DNA from: Pseudogemmobacter bohemicus
Lineage (GTDB): Bacteria > Pseudomonadota > Alphaproteobacteria > Rhodobacterales > Rhodobacteraceae
DNA length: 64,000 nt
Assembly: GCF_003290025.1 (NCBI RefSeq)
Contig: NZ_QNHG01000001.1
Location: 603,942-667,941, forward strand
Direction: 5' to 3'
The position numbers were made by a program, and so were the translations under genes. Each line of letters starts with the position of its first letter. The first letter of the stretch is position 1. Of the stretch, positions 36,174 through 44,271 are shown piece after piece. The notes below the pieces were generated by a model. The model saw nothing but the letters and a program-made list of their open reading frames with translations, was not told the DNA's origin and searched no databases.

Positions 36174-36911
36174 TCACACTCTGGTTTGGGCGCGCGCCCG
36201 CGCGTCACGCGCTGCGCTGCGCTGCGCTGCCCGGGTTTGGTGAGAGAGAAAGAAATCCGCGATCTTTCCGGCCATCGTATTCGTGCCAAGGGGCGCGTCG
36301 ATCTTCTCGGTCGCAGAATCCAGCGTTTCCTGTGGCACCAGACCGGGGCCGCGATATTTGATCAGCCCTTCGATGAAATCTTTCTTAAATTCCGGATGCG
36401 GCTGCACGGTGAACATGCGGTCATCATACAAAAGCCCGGCATTCGAGCAGAAATCGGTCGAGGCGATCACCTCGGCCATTTCGGGTTTCTCGACCACCTG
36501 ATCCTGGTGCCAGGCGTTCAGCGTGATGGTCTCATCTCCGAAATGGTAATCGGTCGGGCCGACCGACCAGCCGCCTTTGTATTTCTCGACCCGCCCGCCC
36601 ATCGCTTGCGCAATGATCTGATGGCCGAAACAGATGCCGACGACCGGCACATGTTCCGCATAGGCCGCGCGGATAAAGGCTTCGAGCGGCTTGATGAAAG
36701 GGTGATCCTCATAGGCGCCGAAACGCGAGCCGGTGATCAGCCAGCCATCGCAATCATGGACCGAGGCCGGAAACTCCATCTCCATCACGGTGAAGCGGCG
36801 GAATTCCAGCCCGCGATCCGCGAGCAGGCGCTCAAAAAAGTCGGGATAATCGCCCATCGTGGGTTTCAGGGCGTCGGGGGAGGCTCCGGTTTGCAGGATG
36901 CCGATGATCAT
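36174..36911 (-). CDS. class I glutamine amidotransferase-like protein
   Basis: 245 aa. Catalytic triad visible: cysteine in VVGICFGHQIIA, and histidine plus glutamate in TVQPHPEF. This is the GMP-synthase-like type (COG0518); in Puu-type clusters such proteins may release glutamate from gamma-glutamyl products, though PuuD belongs to a different hydrolase subgroup. ATG 36911 gives the usual MIIGILQTG start; the GTG at 36938 adds nine residues. The Ala/Arg-rich C-terminus is encoded by a GCTGC pentanucleotide repeat, unusual for the family. Confidence 0.8.
   Translation of the reverse strand: MIIGILQTGASPDALKPTMGDYPDFFERLLADRGLEFRRFTVMEMEFPASVHDCDGWLITGSRFGAYEDHPFIKPLEAFIRAAYAEHVPVVGICFGHQIIAQAMGGRVEKYKGGWSVGPTDYHFGDETITLNAWHQDQVVEKPEMAEVIASTDFCSNAGLLYDDRMFTVQPHPEFKKDFIEGLIKYRGPGLVPQETLDSATEKIDAPLGTNTMAGKIADFFLSHQTRAAQRSAARDARARAQTRV
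36211..36230. repeat. pentanucleotide repeat (GCTGC)4 inside the amidotransferase gene
   Basis: Four perfect GCTGC units, encoding the Ala/Gln/Arg/Ser-rich tail AAQRSAA on the minus strand. Gain or loss of a unit would shift frame and alter the last ~12 residues. Confidence 0.85.
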
Positions 36912-36988
36912 GGGGGTGACCCTGAGAATTGCTGTCACGGGAGATGGTGGGTCCGGCCCCGCCTTTGGTCAAGGGGGGCCGGTAAGCG

Positions 36989-38326
36989 TCACACGGTATC
37001 GAGATAGAGTTCGACCAGTTCCTCGGGCGAAAGCTCGGCGGTGTAATGCAGCTCCTGACGCTTGGTCATCACCATATTGGCGATGAGTTCGGGCGGCAGG
37101 AAGCGCGCGACATGTGGCGAGAATTCGAACGCGTCGATGGCGCCCTGCCAGGTGGTCGGGATCTGCGGCAGCTCCAGCGCATAGGAATTGCCGCTGATCG
37201 GTGCGACCGGTTCCTTGCCGTCTTCGATCCCGGAAAGCGCCGAGCCGAGGATTGCAGCGAGCATCAGATAGGGGTTCACGTCACCGCCGGCCACGCGATG
37301 TTCGATCCGCCGCGCCGCCGGATTGCCCGAGGGAATGCGGATCGCGGCGGTGCGGTTCTCATAGCCCCAGCAGATCGAAGTGGGCGCATGGGCATCGGGC
37401 ACCAGGCGGTCATAGCTGTTCGAATGCGGCGCAAAAAGCAGCGTCGAATCGTGCATCGCCTCAAGGCAGCCGGCCACGGCATGGCGCAGCACGGCGGTGC
37501 CTTTGGGGCCGCCGGAATCGAAGATATTGTCGCCCTTGCGGTCGATCACCGAGAAATGCGTATGCAGCCCCGAGCCGGAATAATCGGCATAGGGTTTCGC
37601 CATGAAGCTTGCGGCAAAGCCGTGACGGCGCGCGAGGCCCTTCACCAGCATCTTGAAGAACCAGGCATCATCGGCGGCGCGCAGCGCGTCGTCGCAATGC
37701 ATCAGATTGACCTCGAACTGGCCAAGCCCGGTTTCCGAGGTGGTGGTGTCCGCCGGGATATCCATCGCCTCGCAGGCGTCATAGAGATCGGTGAAGAACA
37801 CGTCGAACGCATCCAGCGCCCGGATCGACAGCGCCTCGGCCGCCTTGCGGCGCTTGCCGGAACGGGGGCTCAGCGGCACCTGCATCGTCTTGCCGCTGTC
37901 GTCGATCAGGAAGAATTCCAGCTCCATCGCGCAAACCGGGGTCAGGCCCCGTTCCTTGTAGCGGTCAACGACCGCGCGCAAAGCATGGCGGGGATCGCCC
38001 TCATAGGGCTTGCCGTTTTCGCGATACATCCAGATCGGCAGCAGTGCCGAAGGGCTTTCCAGCCAGGGCATCGGCATAAAGCCACGCTCGGTCGGGCGCA
38101 GCGTGCCGTCCTGGTCGCCCTCTTCGAACACCAGCGGGCTGTCGTCGATATCCTCGCCCCAGATGTCGAGGTTCAGGACCGAATAGGGGAAACGAACGCC
38201 GCTTTTCACCACGTTATCGGCAAAACGTGCCGGGACGCGCTTGCCGCGCGCCTGCCCATTGAGATCGGCCGCCGCCACACGAATCGTGCGGACCTGCGGG
38301 TGTTTTCTGAGCCAGTCCTTCATCAT
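36989..38326 (-). CDS. glutamine synthetase family protein (second PuuA-like paralogue)
   Basis: 445 aa. Motifs: CAMELEFFLID, GLGQFEVNLMHCDDALRAAD, GSGLHTHFSV, NRTAAIRIPSGNPAARRIEHRVAGGDVNPYLMLAAILG. N-terminal LNGQARGKRVP corresponds to the PuuA-type strand. It is clearly divergent from the 34815-36170 paralogue. Two such genes in one cluster suggest either two amine substrates or a hetero-oligomer. First catabolic gene after the transporter, with 224 bp upstream containing a TTTGATCAAA palindrome. Confidence 0.85.
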   Translation of the reverse strand: MMKDWLRKHPQVRTIRVAAADLNGQARGKRVPARFADNVVKSGVRFPYSVLNLDIWGEDIDDSPLVFEEGDQDGTLRPTERGFMPMPWLESPSALLPIWMYRENGKPYEGDPRHALRAVVDRYKERGLTPVCAMELEFFLIDDSGKTMQVPLSPRSGKRRKAAEALSIRALDAFDVFFTDLYDACEAMDIPADTTTSETGLGQFEVNLMHCDDALRAADDAWFFKMLVKGLARRHGFAASFMAKPYADYSGSGLHTHFSVIDRKGDNIFDSGGPKGTAVLRHAVAGCLEAMHDSTLLFAPHSNSYDRLVPDAHAPTSICWGYENRTAAIRIPSGNPAARRIEHRVAGGDVNPYLMLAAILGSALSGIEDGKEPVAPISGNSYALELPQIPTTWQGAIDAFEFSPHVARFLPPELIANMVMTKRQELHYTAELSPEELVELYLDTV

Positions 38327-38530
38327 TGATTAAAACCAGCAAGCACGGACGCGTCCCCGCGCCATGGCTCGTGGTGGCCTGAATACCATCCCAAAAGATG
38401 GCCGGCCCACAAGATGCGCAAGGATCCGGACCATGCCCTGGTCCTTCCCTTGGTTTGATCGCCTCTCCCGCCGGGCATATGGCCCCGATTAAACGCTGTG
38501 ATCGAGCGGGTCCGGGCGGGTGCCCGGATA

Positions 38531-38542
38531 ATTTGATCAAAT
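38531..38542. promoter_or_regulatory. 12-bp palindrome, candidate operator
   Basis: ATTTGATCAAAT between the permease stop (38551) and the glutamine synthetase homologue start (38326). The same 10-bp core TTTGATCAAA stands at 4-13 before cysK. Size and symmetry fit a GntR- or similar dimer site; the regulator is unknown. Confidence 0.4.
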
Positions 38543-38550
38543 ATAGGATA

Positions 38551-39381
38551 CTAGCGGATCAACTGAGGACGCAAGCGAATTCTTTTCCTCTGATGCGAGG
38601 GGAGGTGGCGGTTAAGCCGTTTGTTCACCAGGCCGAAGATTCCGATCAGACACAGGGTCAGGACGATGAAATAGAAGGCAACGATCGGATAGGGGATGAA
38701 GGGGTTGAAGGTCTTGTCCGCGAAGTAATTGGCGTAATAAAGCGCATCGCCGCGCTGCTGAAAGGCGGGGAAGCTGGAAAAGAACACCAGCGTGGTGGCG
38801 TGGAACAGAAAGATCGCCTCATTCGTATAGGCGGGCCAGCCAAGCCGCATCATGGTTGGCCATTCGATGCGGAAGAACCGCTCGCGCCCGGTGATGCCAT
38901 AGGCGTCGGCAGCCTCCAGATCGCCTTTCGGCACCGTCATCAGCGCGCCGAAAAAGATCTCGGCGCTATAGGCCGAGGTGTTCAGGAACAGCGTGAAAGC
39001 CGCCCCCGCCCAGGCATTGGCCAGCCAGGCGGTCGGGATGGTGAACAGCCCGAATACATCGACCGAACCGCGCAGCACGGTGGTGATGAAGAAATAGATC
39101 AGGAAGAACTGGATAAAGAGCGGCGAGCCGCGGAAGATGAAGATATACCACTCGGCCGGCTTGCGGATCCATCTGTTGCGCGAGGCCTTGGCCAGCGCGA
39201 GGCCGATGGCAAAGACAAAGCCCAAAGCCAGCGCCAGGATGCCGAAATAAAGGTTCCACAGCATCCCCGACCCGATCAGCACGAACTGATCGCACAGGGT
39301 GATATTGGTTGTCGGCAAGGCATTCTCGCCGATCCCGACGGAACGCAGCCAAAAGGCCTGGACGGTTTCCCAGCAGGTCAT
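38551..39381 (-). CDS. polar amino acid/polyamine-type ABC transporter permease (HisM-like)
   Basis: 276 aa inner-membrane protein of the HisMQ family: GMLWNLYFGILALALGFVF, IFIFRGSPLFIQFFLIYF (family signature RGSPLL/FIQ), and EAA-type loop LEAADAYGITGRERFFRIEWPTMMRLG. The start overlaps the partner permease stop (ATGA). The partner is about 17 residues longer, so the two form a heterodimeric pore. Confidence 0.87.
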   Translation of the reverse strand: MTCWETVQAFWLRSVGIGENALPTTNITLCDQFVLIGSGMLWNLYFGILALALGFVFAIGLALAKASRNRWIRKPAEWYIFIFRGSPLFIQFFLIYFFITTVLRGSVDVFGLFTIPTAWLANAWAGAAFTLFLNTSAYSAEIFFGALMTVPKGDLEAADAYGITGRERFFRIEWPTMMRLGWPAYTNEAIFLFHATTLVFFSSFPAFQQRGDALYYANYFADKTFNPFIPYPIVAFYFIVLTLCLIGIFGLVNKRLNRHLPSHQRKRIRLRPQLIR

Positions 39382-40259
39382 GCCGCATCCTTCCTGAGGG
39401 TTTCGCCGGCGCGGGTTGCCTGGCCATGGGAAAGGCGGCGGGTGAGGCGGGCAAGGCCGATCTCGGAAACCCGCGTCAGCGCGAGGTAAAAGACCAGCAG
39501 GCCGAGGAAGTAATAAAGCCGCCAGTCGCCATGCGGATAATCAAAGCGCGCCGATTTCGAAGAGCCCAGCTCGCGCGCCCAGTAAACGATGTCCTGGATC
39601 CCGAGGAGGAACAGCAGCGGCGTCGCCTTGATCAGGATCAGCCAGAGATTCGACAGCCCCGGCAGCGCATAGGTCCACATCTGCGGCACCAGAATGCGGC
39701 GGAAGGTCTGGCGCGGGGAAAGCCCGTAAGCCTCGGCGGTCTCGATCTGGGCGCGGGGGACCGCATCCATGGCGCCTTTCAGAACATTGGCCGCGAAGGC
39801 TCCGAAAACAATGGCAAAAGTCAGAACGGCCAGGGTGAAGGCATAGGCCTGATGCACGAAAAGCGAGGCGTTGTTGGGCGGTACTTTCGCCGCCGGACAG
39901 ACGCGGAATTCAAGGCCCTGGCGGATCGGCTCGGACCAGTCGGGGCAGCGGACCTGATGGGTCAGCCATTCGATCCCCTGATCCAGCGCGATGACGAAAA
40001 ACAGGAAGAAGACGATATCGGGCACGCCGCGCACCATGGCAGTGTAGATCTTGCCCAGCCATCTGAGCGGCGCGATATGCGAGCGCGCCGCCATGGCGCC
40101 GCCAAAGCCGAAGGCCAGCGCCGCCGGTGCAGCCACCAGCAACAGCGCCATCACCGTCAGGAAGGAGAAATAGAACTCCATATGCTTGGGCGTGGTGAGA
40201 TAGCAGGAAAGCCAGCTCAGCCCCTCGAGGGTCTTCGGATCGGCGCAGAATTCTAACAT
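39378..40259 (-). CDS. polar amino acid/polyamine-type ABC transporter permease (HisQ-like)
   Basis: 293 aa. MEFYFSFLTVMALLLVAAP, IYTAMVRGVPDIVFFLFFV (family signature region) and EAA loop IETAEAYGLSPRQTFRRILVPQMWTYALPG. A hydrophilic cysteine-containing insert (about 103-132, CPDWSEP...CPAAKVPPNN) sits between helices. Coupled to the downstream permease and 151 bp after the binding-protein gene. Confidence 0.87.
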   Translation of the reverse strand: MLEFCADPKTLEGLSWLSCYLTTPKHMEFYFSFLTVMALLLVAAPAALAFGFGGAMAARSHIAPLRWLGKIYTAMVRGVPDIVFFLFFVIALDQGIEWLTHQVRCPDWSEPIRQGLEFRVCPAAKVPPNNASLFVHQAYAFTLAVLTFAIVFGAFAANVLKGAMDAVPRAQIETAEAYGLSPRQTFRRILVPQMWTYALPGLSNLWLILIKATPLLFLLGIQDIVYWARELGSSKSARFDYPHGDWRLYYFLGLLVFYLALTRVSEIGLARLTRRLSHGQATRAGETLRKDAA

Positions 40260-40410
40260 AAGCGGGCCCTGGCTCGGCAGTCACGATCAGGGTCCCGACG
40301 GGGGCTGACCGGTGGCGGAGGGGAACCCCTGCGGGCGGTCAGGCGACCGGCCCGCAGGAGACAGATCCGGATGCCCGCGCGACCTCTCGGCCAGGCGGGC
40401 GGGGCCGGGA

Positions 40411-41124
40411 TCAGAACGGGGTGTAATTGCCGTTGAACCACTCATCGGTCAGCTTGTTCAGCGAACCATCGGCCTTCATCGACTGGATGGCGGCGTCGAA
40501 TTTCGCTTTCAGCTCGGTATCGGACTGGCGCAGGCCGATGCCGATACCTTCGCCCAGCAGTACATCCTCGCCAACGATGTCGAGCCCGTCGCCCACCTGG
40601 GTCAGCAGGTAATCCTTGTCGGCCATCACGGCGGCGGCCTGGCCGTTGCGCACCGCAGCGACGGTTTCATCCGGAGTTGCGAATTCGAGGAGCTTGGCGC
40701 CCGAAGCCGCCACATGCGCCGCCTGGATGGTGCCGGTCTGTGCCGCGATCACACCGGTATCGACCGGCGTGTCAGCCGCCATGGCCGCATAGGAAGACGG
40801 CGAGGGCTGGGTGTAGTTTTCCGAGAAAGCGATCTTTTCGCGGCGTTCGGGCGTGATCGACATGCCGGCCATGATCGCGTCGTAATTGCCCGATTGCAGG
40901 TTCGGGATGATCGAATCCCAGTCATTCTTGACGAAGACGCATTCCAGTTCGGCGCGCTTGCACAGCTCGGTGCCCAGCACGATCTCGAACCCGTCCAGCT
41001 CGCCTTTGTCATTGATGAAGTTATAGGGCTCATAGGCGCCTTCCGAGGCGATCCGCACCGGATCGGCGGCGGCGATCCCGGCGCCAAGGGCGGTGAGGGC
41101 GGTAGCGAGCAGCAGTTTCTTCAT
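40411..41124 (-). CDS. ABC transporter substrate-binding protein (family 3)
   Basis: 237 aa periplasmic binding protein: signal peptide MKKLLLATALTALGAGIAAA, then DPVRIASEGAYEPYNFINDKGELDGFEIVLGTELC, the SBP_bac_3 opening, and MAGMSITPERREKIAFSENY. ATG 41124 has GGGAG at a good distance; an ATG 6 bp upstream would be too close to it. One of two binding proteins in this transporter locus, about 42 bp downstream of the other. Ligand predicted to be a cationic or small amine/amino acid. Confidence 0.88.
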   Translation of the reverse strand: MKKLLLATALTALGAGIAAADPVRIASEGAYEPYNFINDKGELDGFEIVLGTELCKRAELECVFVKNDWDSIIPNLQSGNYDAIMAGMSITPERREKIAFSENYTQPSPSSYAAMAADTPVDTGVIAAQTGTIQAAHVAASGAKLLEFATPDETVAAVRNGQAAAVMADKDYLLTQVGDGLDIVGEDVLLGEGIGIGLRQSDTELKAKFDAAIQSMKADGSLNKLTDEWFNGNYTPF

Positions 41125-41172
41125 TGTCATCTCCCGAAAGATTGCTTTTCTGGTTATGGGGCGGTTCCGGTT

Positions 41173-41883
41173 TCAGAACCAGTGGTCGTGCATTTTGTCC
41201 AGCGTGCCATCGGTCTTCATGGCCTGAATAGCGCTGTCGATTTCGGCTTTCAGGGCATTCCCTTTGCAGACGGCGATGCCGGTTCCCTCATCGGGGATTT
41301 CCTGGCTGTAGACATAGGTGAGGCCCTGGCCGGCGATCATCGCGTCCAGATCCTCGCGGCTGGAAAAGGGGCCAAGCGCCAGATCGGCCTCGCCGCGCGC
41401 AACCGCGCCCAGTACCAGCGGCTCCGAGCCGTAGGACTGGAAATCCAGCTTTTGCTGGCGCAGCCAGGTCTCGTGCATGGTGCCCGATTCCACTGCGATC
41501 CGCGCATTTTCGGGGGGTGGCGCATCGGCAAAGCCCACGAACCATTCCAGCGAATTGCCAAAGGTATAGGGCATCGACATATCCACCACCGCGCGGCGCT
41601 CCGGCGTGATTGCCATGCCGCCCAGCACCACATCGAACCGCCCCTCGGCCACGCCGGGGATCAGCTCGCCAAAGGGGGCGATCTCCCACTGGCAGTCATG
41701 GCGGGTGCGGGTGCAGATCTCGCTCATCACATCGTAGTCAAAGCCCGACAGCGTTCCCGCCCCATCGCGCAGGATATAGGGGGGGAACGTGTCCTCGGTT
41801 CCGATCAGCAAGGTCCGGTCATCGCTGCCCGAGGCAAGCCAGACCGTCGCGAAGATGCCCGAAATGGTGGCGATGCAGGACAT
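41173..41883 (-). CDS. ABC transporter substrate-binding protein (family 3), second copy
   Basis: 236 aa. Core block DTFPPYILRDGAGTLSGFDYDVMSEIC, VVLGGMAITPERRAVVDMSMPY and the C-terminal AIQAMKTDGTLDKMHDHWF are SBP_bac_3 features. The N-terminus MSCIATISGIFATVWLAS is hydrophobic but lacks the usual basic residues; export is likely but less certain. It differs strongly from the 40411-41124 paralogue, which suggests a different ligand for the same permeases. Starts 7 nt after the ATPase gene. Confidence 0.82.
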   Translation of the reverse strand: MSCIATISGIFATVWLASGSDDRTLLIGTEDTFPPYILRDGAGTLSGFDYDVMSEICTRTRHDCQWEIAPFGELIPGVAEGRFDVVLGGMAITPERRAVVDMSMPYTFGNSLEWFVGFADAPPPENARIAVESGTMHETWLRQQKLDFQSYGSEPLVLGAVARGEADLALGPFSSREDLDAMIAGQGLTYVYSQEIPDEGTGIAVCKGNALKAEIDSAIQAMKTDGTLDKMHDHWF

Positions 41884-41890
41884 CGGGGCC

Positions 41891-42661
41891 TCAGACCATG
41901 GTGGCCGACAGAAAGCCGCGCAGACGTTCGGATTTCGGCTGCACGAACAGCTTCGTCGGCGGGCCTTCCTCTTCGATCCGCCCCTGGTGGAGGAAGATCA
42001 CATGATCCGAGCAATCCGAGGCCAGTTTCATGTCATGGGTGACAAGGATCATGGTGCGGCCCTCATCGGCCAGCGCCTTGATCACCTTGACGACCTCCTG
42101 CTCCAGTTCGGGATCCAGCGCTGAGGTCGGCTCATCGAACAACAGCGCGCGCGGCTCCATGCACAGCGCGCGGGCAATGGCGGCGCGCTGCTGCTGGCCG
42201 CCCGAAAGCTGCGCCGGCCAGGCATCGGCCTTGTCGGCGATCCCCACCTTGGCCAGATATTCCCGCGCCTTTTTCTCGACCTCGGCCGGGTTGCGTTTCA
42301 TCACGGTGACCGGGGCCTCCATGACATTTTGCAAAATCGTCATATGGGCCCAGAGGTTGAACTGCTGGAAAACCATGGAAAGATTGGTGCGGATGCGGGT
42401 GACCTGGGCGCGATCAGCCGGGTGGCGCGCCATGCCCTGACCCTTCCAGCGCACCGCTTCGCCCTCAAAGAGCACATCGCCCTGCTGGCTGTCCTCCAGC
42501 AGATTGCAGCAGCGCAAAAGGGTGGATTTCCCCGAACCGGATGAGCCGATCAGCGAGATCACATGACCGCGCGGCGCGGTAAGATCGACGCCTTTAAGCA
42601 CTTCGAGCGGGCCATAGGACTTATGCAGCCCCCGGATCTCGATTACGGGCACCTCTGCCAT
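41891..42661 (-). CDS. polar amino acid/polyamine-type ABC transporter ATP-binding protein
   Basis: 256 aa HisP/GlnQ-like ATPase: Walker A GSSGSGKSTLLRC, Q-loop VFQQFNLWAHMTILQNV, signature [15 protein letters not shown], Walker B ALLFDEPTSALDPE, switch LVTHDMKLA. ATG 42661 starts the conserved domain (MAEVPVIEIRGLHKSYG); GTG 42709 would add 16 basic residues. First gene of the nine-gene minus-strand cluster reaching down to 33499. Confidence 0.9.
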   Translation of the reverse strand: MAEVPVIEIRGLHKSYGPLEVLKGVDLTAPRGHVISLIGSSGSGKSTLLRCCNLLEDSQQGDVLFEGEAVRWKGQGMARHPADRAQVTRIRTNLSMVFQQFNLWAHMTILQNVMEAPVTVMKRNPAEVEKKAREYLAKVGIADKADAWPAQLSGGQQQRAAIARALCMEPRALLFDEPTSALDPELEQEVVKVIKALADEGRTMILVTHDMKLASDCSDHVIFLHQGRIEEEGPPTKLFVQPKSERLRGFLSATMV

Positions 42662-42860
42662 AAGCCTGATATCTTCCCCTGTTGTTCTTTTCGCCCGTTC
42701 TTTTCGCACCGGGCCCGTCCTTCTGTCAGGTTACCGCTGCGTTATCGGTCAGTAGGGCGCAGATCTGCGCGGTTTGCAACGTGGTTTTGCAGCGCGGAAG
42801 GGGCGTCGCCCGGCAATACGCCGTTTCCCTTGCGGCAATCTGTAAGGTCGGGCCGTGGAG

Positions 42861-43649
42861 TCAGTCAGAAGGCCGGGCCGAGGGTCGGGCAGAGGGGCCG
42901 GGCGGGCCCGGATCGGGCACTGCGCGGTAATCCGCCCCGGAGGCCGGGACAAGGCCATAAAGATGCAGAACCGCCTGATCCGCCGGGGAAAGCGCGTCTA
43001 TTGCCGCCTCCAGCGCAGCAAAGACCGCAGCCTGATCGAGGTCCCGGCCGGCGATGAAAGGCAGCGCGGGGGTCGGCATGGTGCGGGTGATTTCCTTCAG
43101 CCCGGCGGAATCGCCGCTCCCGTCCTCAGCCATGATCGCCCAGGTGACGGCGTCGATCGCGGCAAGATCGGCCTTGCCGACGCTGACTGCCCTGGCCGAG
43201 GCGCGATGGCTGCCGCTGCGATGCTGCGGGTTCAGCCGGATCCCCGCCTTCGCGGCATGATGCGCCGGCGCGGCCCAGCCCGATTGCGAGAGATCGTCAT
43301 TCCAGGCAAAATCCGCGCCGTCGAAATTGATGAAACTCTGGCGCGGATCATCCGAACGGGCGACCAGTACGGAATGATACTGCCCCGCAGGTGTGTGCGG
43401 CAGGCGGTGATCCCCGGCGCCGATCAGCGTGACGCGCCCCATCAGATGCGCGCGAAACGGATAGCCGCAGCATTGCGCCAGCACGAGATCAGGCGAGAGC
43501 CAGCCCGCCATATAGGCCCCTTCGCCCCGGGTCAGCCCATCGGGCGCCACGATCCCGTGCGCGCGCAGCCCTTCACGGATCAGTGCCCAGAGCAGGTCAT
43601 TCGCTTCCGCAGTCCTGGCCGTGTCATACATGCCGAGCGCTGCAATCAC
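42861..43649 (-). CDS. PhnD-like phosphonate-binding family protein, no signal peptide
   Basis: 262 aa. Family pattern for the PhnD/SsuA2-type periplasmic domain: LVLAQCCGYPF, YHSVLVARSDDPRQSFINFDGADFAWND, SGSHRASARAVSVGKADLAAIDAVTWA. No N-terminal signal: the protein begins MIAALGMYDTARTAEAND at the domain start. The start is GTG, overlapping the TerB-type gene by 4 bp. The C-terminus is a PSARPSARPSD tail. No permease or ATPase is adjacent, so transport is unlikely; it may act as a cytoplasmic sensor or be an orphan. Function unknown. Confidence 0.7.
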   Translation of the reverse strand: MIAALGMYDTARTAEANDLLWALIREGLRAHGIVAPDGLTRGEGAYMAGWLSPDLVLAQCCGYPFRAHLMGRVTLIGAGDHRLPHTPAGQYHSVLVARSDDPRQSFINFDGADFAWNDDLSQSGWAAPAHHAAKAGIRLNPQHRSGSHRASARAVSVGKADLAAIDAVTWAIMAEDGSGDSAGLKEITRTMPTPALPFIAGRDLDQAAVFAALEAAIDALSPADQAVLHLYGLVPASGADYRAVPDPGPPGPSARPSARPSD

Positions 43650-44086
43650 AGGCTGCGCTCCGCCCGCTGCCGGGCCTGGGCGCTTTCGACATCGGTAAGG
43701 CCAAGAAGGCTTGAGACCATGCGCAACAGCCGGTCCTCTTCGGGATCGCGGCTGCCATCCGACAAAGCCACTGACCAGAGCGCCTGCATCAGCCCGCCGC
43801 GATCCTCGGGCGAGGTGACAGCCTTGAGCGCACGGGTGAAGCGCACGGTATCGGGGGCCTCCGCCTCCAGCGCCTCCGCCTCGGCCCGCAGCGCCGCCGC
43901 CGCGAAAGCGTCGAGCTGGTGGCGGGTCATCAGGATGCGGTCGATCCGCTCGACCTCCTCAATGGCATAAAGCCCGTCCGTCCGCGCCAGCCGCACCAGC
44001 AGCGCAGCCAGCGCCAGCCGGGCATCGGTATCCTTTAAAGGTTCGGGGGCGGGGGCCAGCAGCTGGCGCAACAGGTTCTGAATCAT
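43646..44086 (-). CDS. TerB-family helical protein
   Basis: 146 aa. LALAALLVRLARTDGLYAIEEVERIDRIL (about residues 25-53) and LMQALWSVALSDGSRDPEEDRLLRMVSSLLGL (about 100-131) are the paired acidic helix motifs of TerB/DUF533 proteins. ATG 44086 gives the natural start MIQNLLRQLL; a longer frame from 44137 is Arg-rich and not conserved. Cotranscribed with the PhnD-like gene by GTGA overlap. Role unknown. Confidence 0.75.
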   Translation of the reverse strand: MIQNLLRQLLAPAPEPLKDTDARLALAALLVRLARTDGLYAIEEVERIDRILMTRHQLDAFAAAALRAEAEALEAEAPDTVRFTRALKAVTSPEDRGGLMQALWSVALSDGSRDPEEDRLLRMVSSLLGLTDVESAQARQRAERSL

Positions 44087-44157
44087 GGACCCGAGTTTAG
44101 CGCGAAGACCGGCCCCGCGCCAGCGCCGCCACCTCACGCCCTTGTCAGTCTGCGGGA

Positions 44158-44230
44158 GCCTCCGGCGGGGATATTTAAGAGACAGATGAAATCAGCCAGG
44201 CTTTTCATCTGTCCGGAAATATCCCGGGGG
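44158..44230. terminator. two head-to-head intergenic motifs forming a long hairpin
   Basis: GCCTCCGGCGGGGATATTT with trailing CAGATGAAA (44158-44191) faces an inverted copy ending GGAAATATCCCGGGGG (44201-44230). GATATTT (44170-44176) pairs with 44217-44223 and CAGATGAAA (44183-44191) with 44203-44211 around an 11-nt loop. It lies 42 bp after the rlmJ stop, so it could be its terminator. Confidence 0.65.
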
Positions 44231-44271
44231 TGAGCGGCGCAGCCGCGAGGGGGCTGGCCCCCTCTGCCCGA

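Noticed and set aside
34815-38326. The two glutamine synthetase homologues as GlnA (ammonia assimilation)
   Set aside because: N-terminal and metal-site sequences are PuuA-like, and both lie with amine oxidase, amidotransferase and amine-type transporter genes rather than with glnB.
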